Assembly: GCA_964633225.1 (NCBI GenBank)
Contig: CAZWFQ010000135.1
Location: forward strand, 1-6,417
Length of the DNA stretch: 6,417 nucleotides
From: JAKQIM01 sp964633225
Lineage (GTDB): Bacteria; Chloroflexota; Anaerolineae; Anaerolineales; UBA4823
Reading direction: 5' to 3'
The notes under the pieces were generated by a model that had not been told where the DNA came from, searched no databases, and was given only the letters and a program-made list of their open reading frames with translations. Below are positions 6,369 to 6,417 of the stretch, in pieces. How positions within the stretch are numbered: the stretch's first letter is position 1; the number at the start of each line of letters is the position of its first letter. A program made the position numbers and the translations under genes.

Positions 6369-6392
6369 AACGATAAATTGCCGTTTATCGTT
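6369..6392 (+). other. Perfect 9-bp hairpin in the second 3' flank
   Basis: Arms AACGATAAA (6369-6377) and TTTATCGTT (6384-6392) pair without mismatch around loop TTGCCG, followed by the T-rich TTTCTTGCTGTTTTC. It could be a backup terminator, an RNA 3'-end stabiliser or a protein-binding dyad. The corresponding part of copy 1 has no comparable stem. Confidence 0.5.
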
Positions 6393-6417
6393 TCTTGCTG
6401 TTTTCTTTCTCCTTAAG

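Larger units (their letters stand above)
6293..6417. repeat. Conserved 125-nt 3' flank, copy 2 (reaches window edge)
   Basis: Counterpart of 3070-3194. It shares the T-tract, GGCAAAAGATGT, CTGAG, TCTGG and the terminal CTTTCTCCTTAAG, which is cut by the window end, so the repeat may continue. The middle differs from copy 1 and contains a perfect hairpin not present there. The same total length in both copies comes from compensating small gaps. Confidence 0.7.

Overview
The window reads as archaeal DNA, AT-rich and probably from an uncultured Thermoproteota lineage. Bathyarchaeia-like is my best guess, from general resemblance only. The pointers are a TrmB-type winged-helix regulator, BRE/TATA-like promoter sequences with no bacterial -35/-10 pairs, TTG start codons behind GGAG-type ribosome binding sites, T-tract gene ends, and large secreted proteins with many N-glycosylation sequons and one C-terminal membrane anchor ending in a short basic tail.

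Layout. Positions 1-331 hold the N-terminal 110 residues of a TrmB-family regulator on the minus strand, which runs off the left edge. A 152-bp divergent intergenic region (332-483) carries both promoters, one dyad between them and a 7-bp inverted repeat near the likely start of transcription of the rightward gene. Gene A (484-3069, 861 aa) and gene B (3827-6292, 821 aa) are tandem paralogues. Each has a signal peptide, an N-terminal Ig-like domain, a PQQ-type beta-propeller, a C-terminal Ig-like or carboxypeptidase-regulatory-like domain, a Pro/Thr linker, a transmembrane helix and a final RKRP. They are separated by 757 bp with no convincing gene. That gap begins with a 125-nt 3' flank that recurs, at the same length, after gene B and up to the right edge. 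The rest of the gap holds several small hairpins and gene B's promoter.

How it may work together. Both large proteins should sit on the outside of the cytoplasmic membrane, as cell-surface or S-layer-associated propeller proteins for binding or protein contact. No catalytic site is visible. The divergent TrmB-like regulator may control gene A and perhaps itself. The long gap with its own promoter suggests gene B is transcribed separately.

Nothing here amounts to a clear new defence system or mobile element. The most unusual signals are the 3' flank duplicated along with the paralogues, including a conserved open antisense frame, and the shared C-terminal anchor motif.
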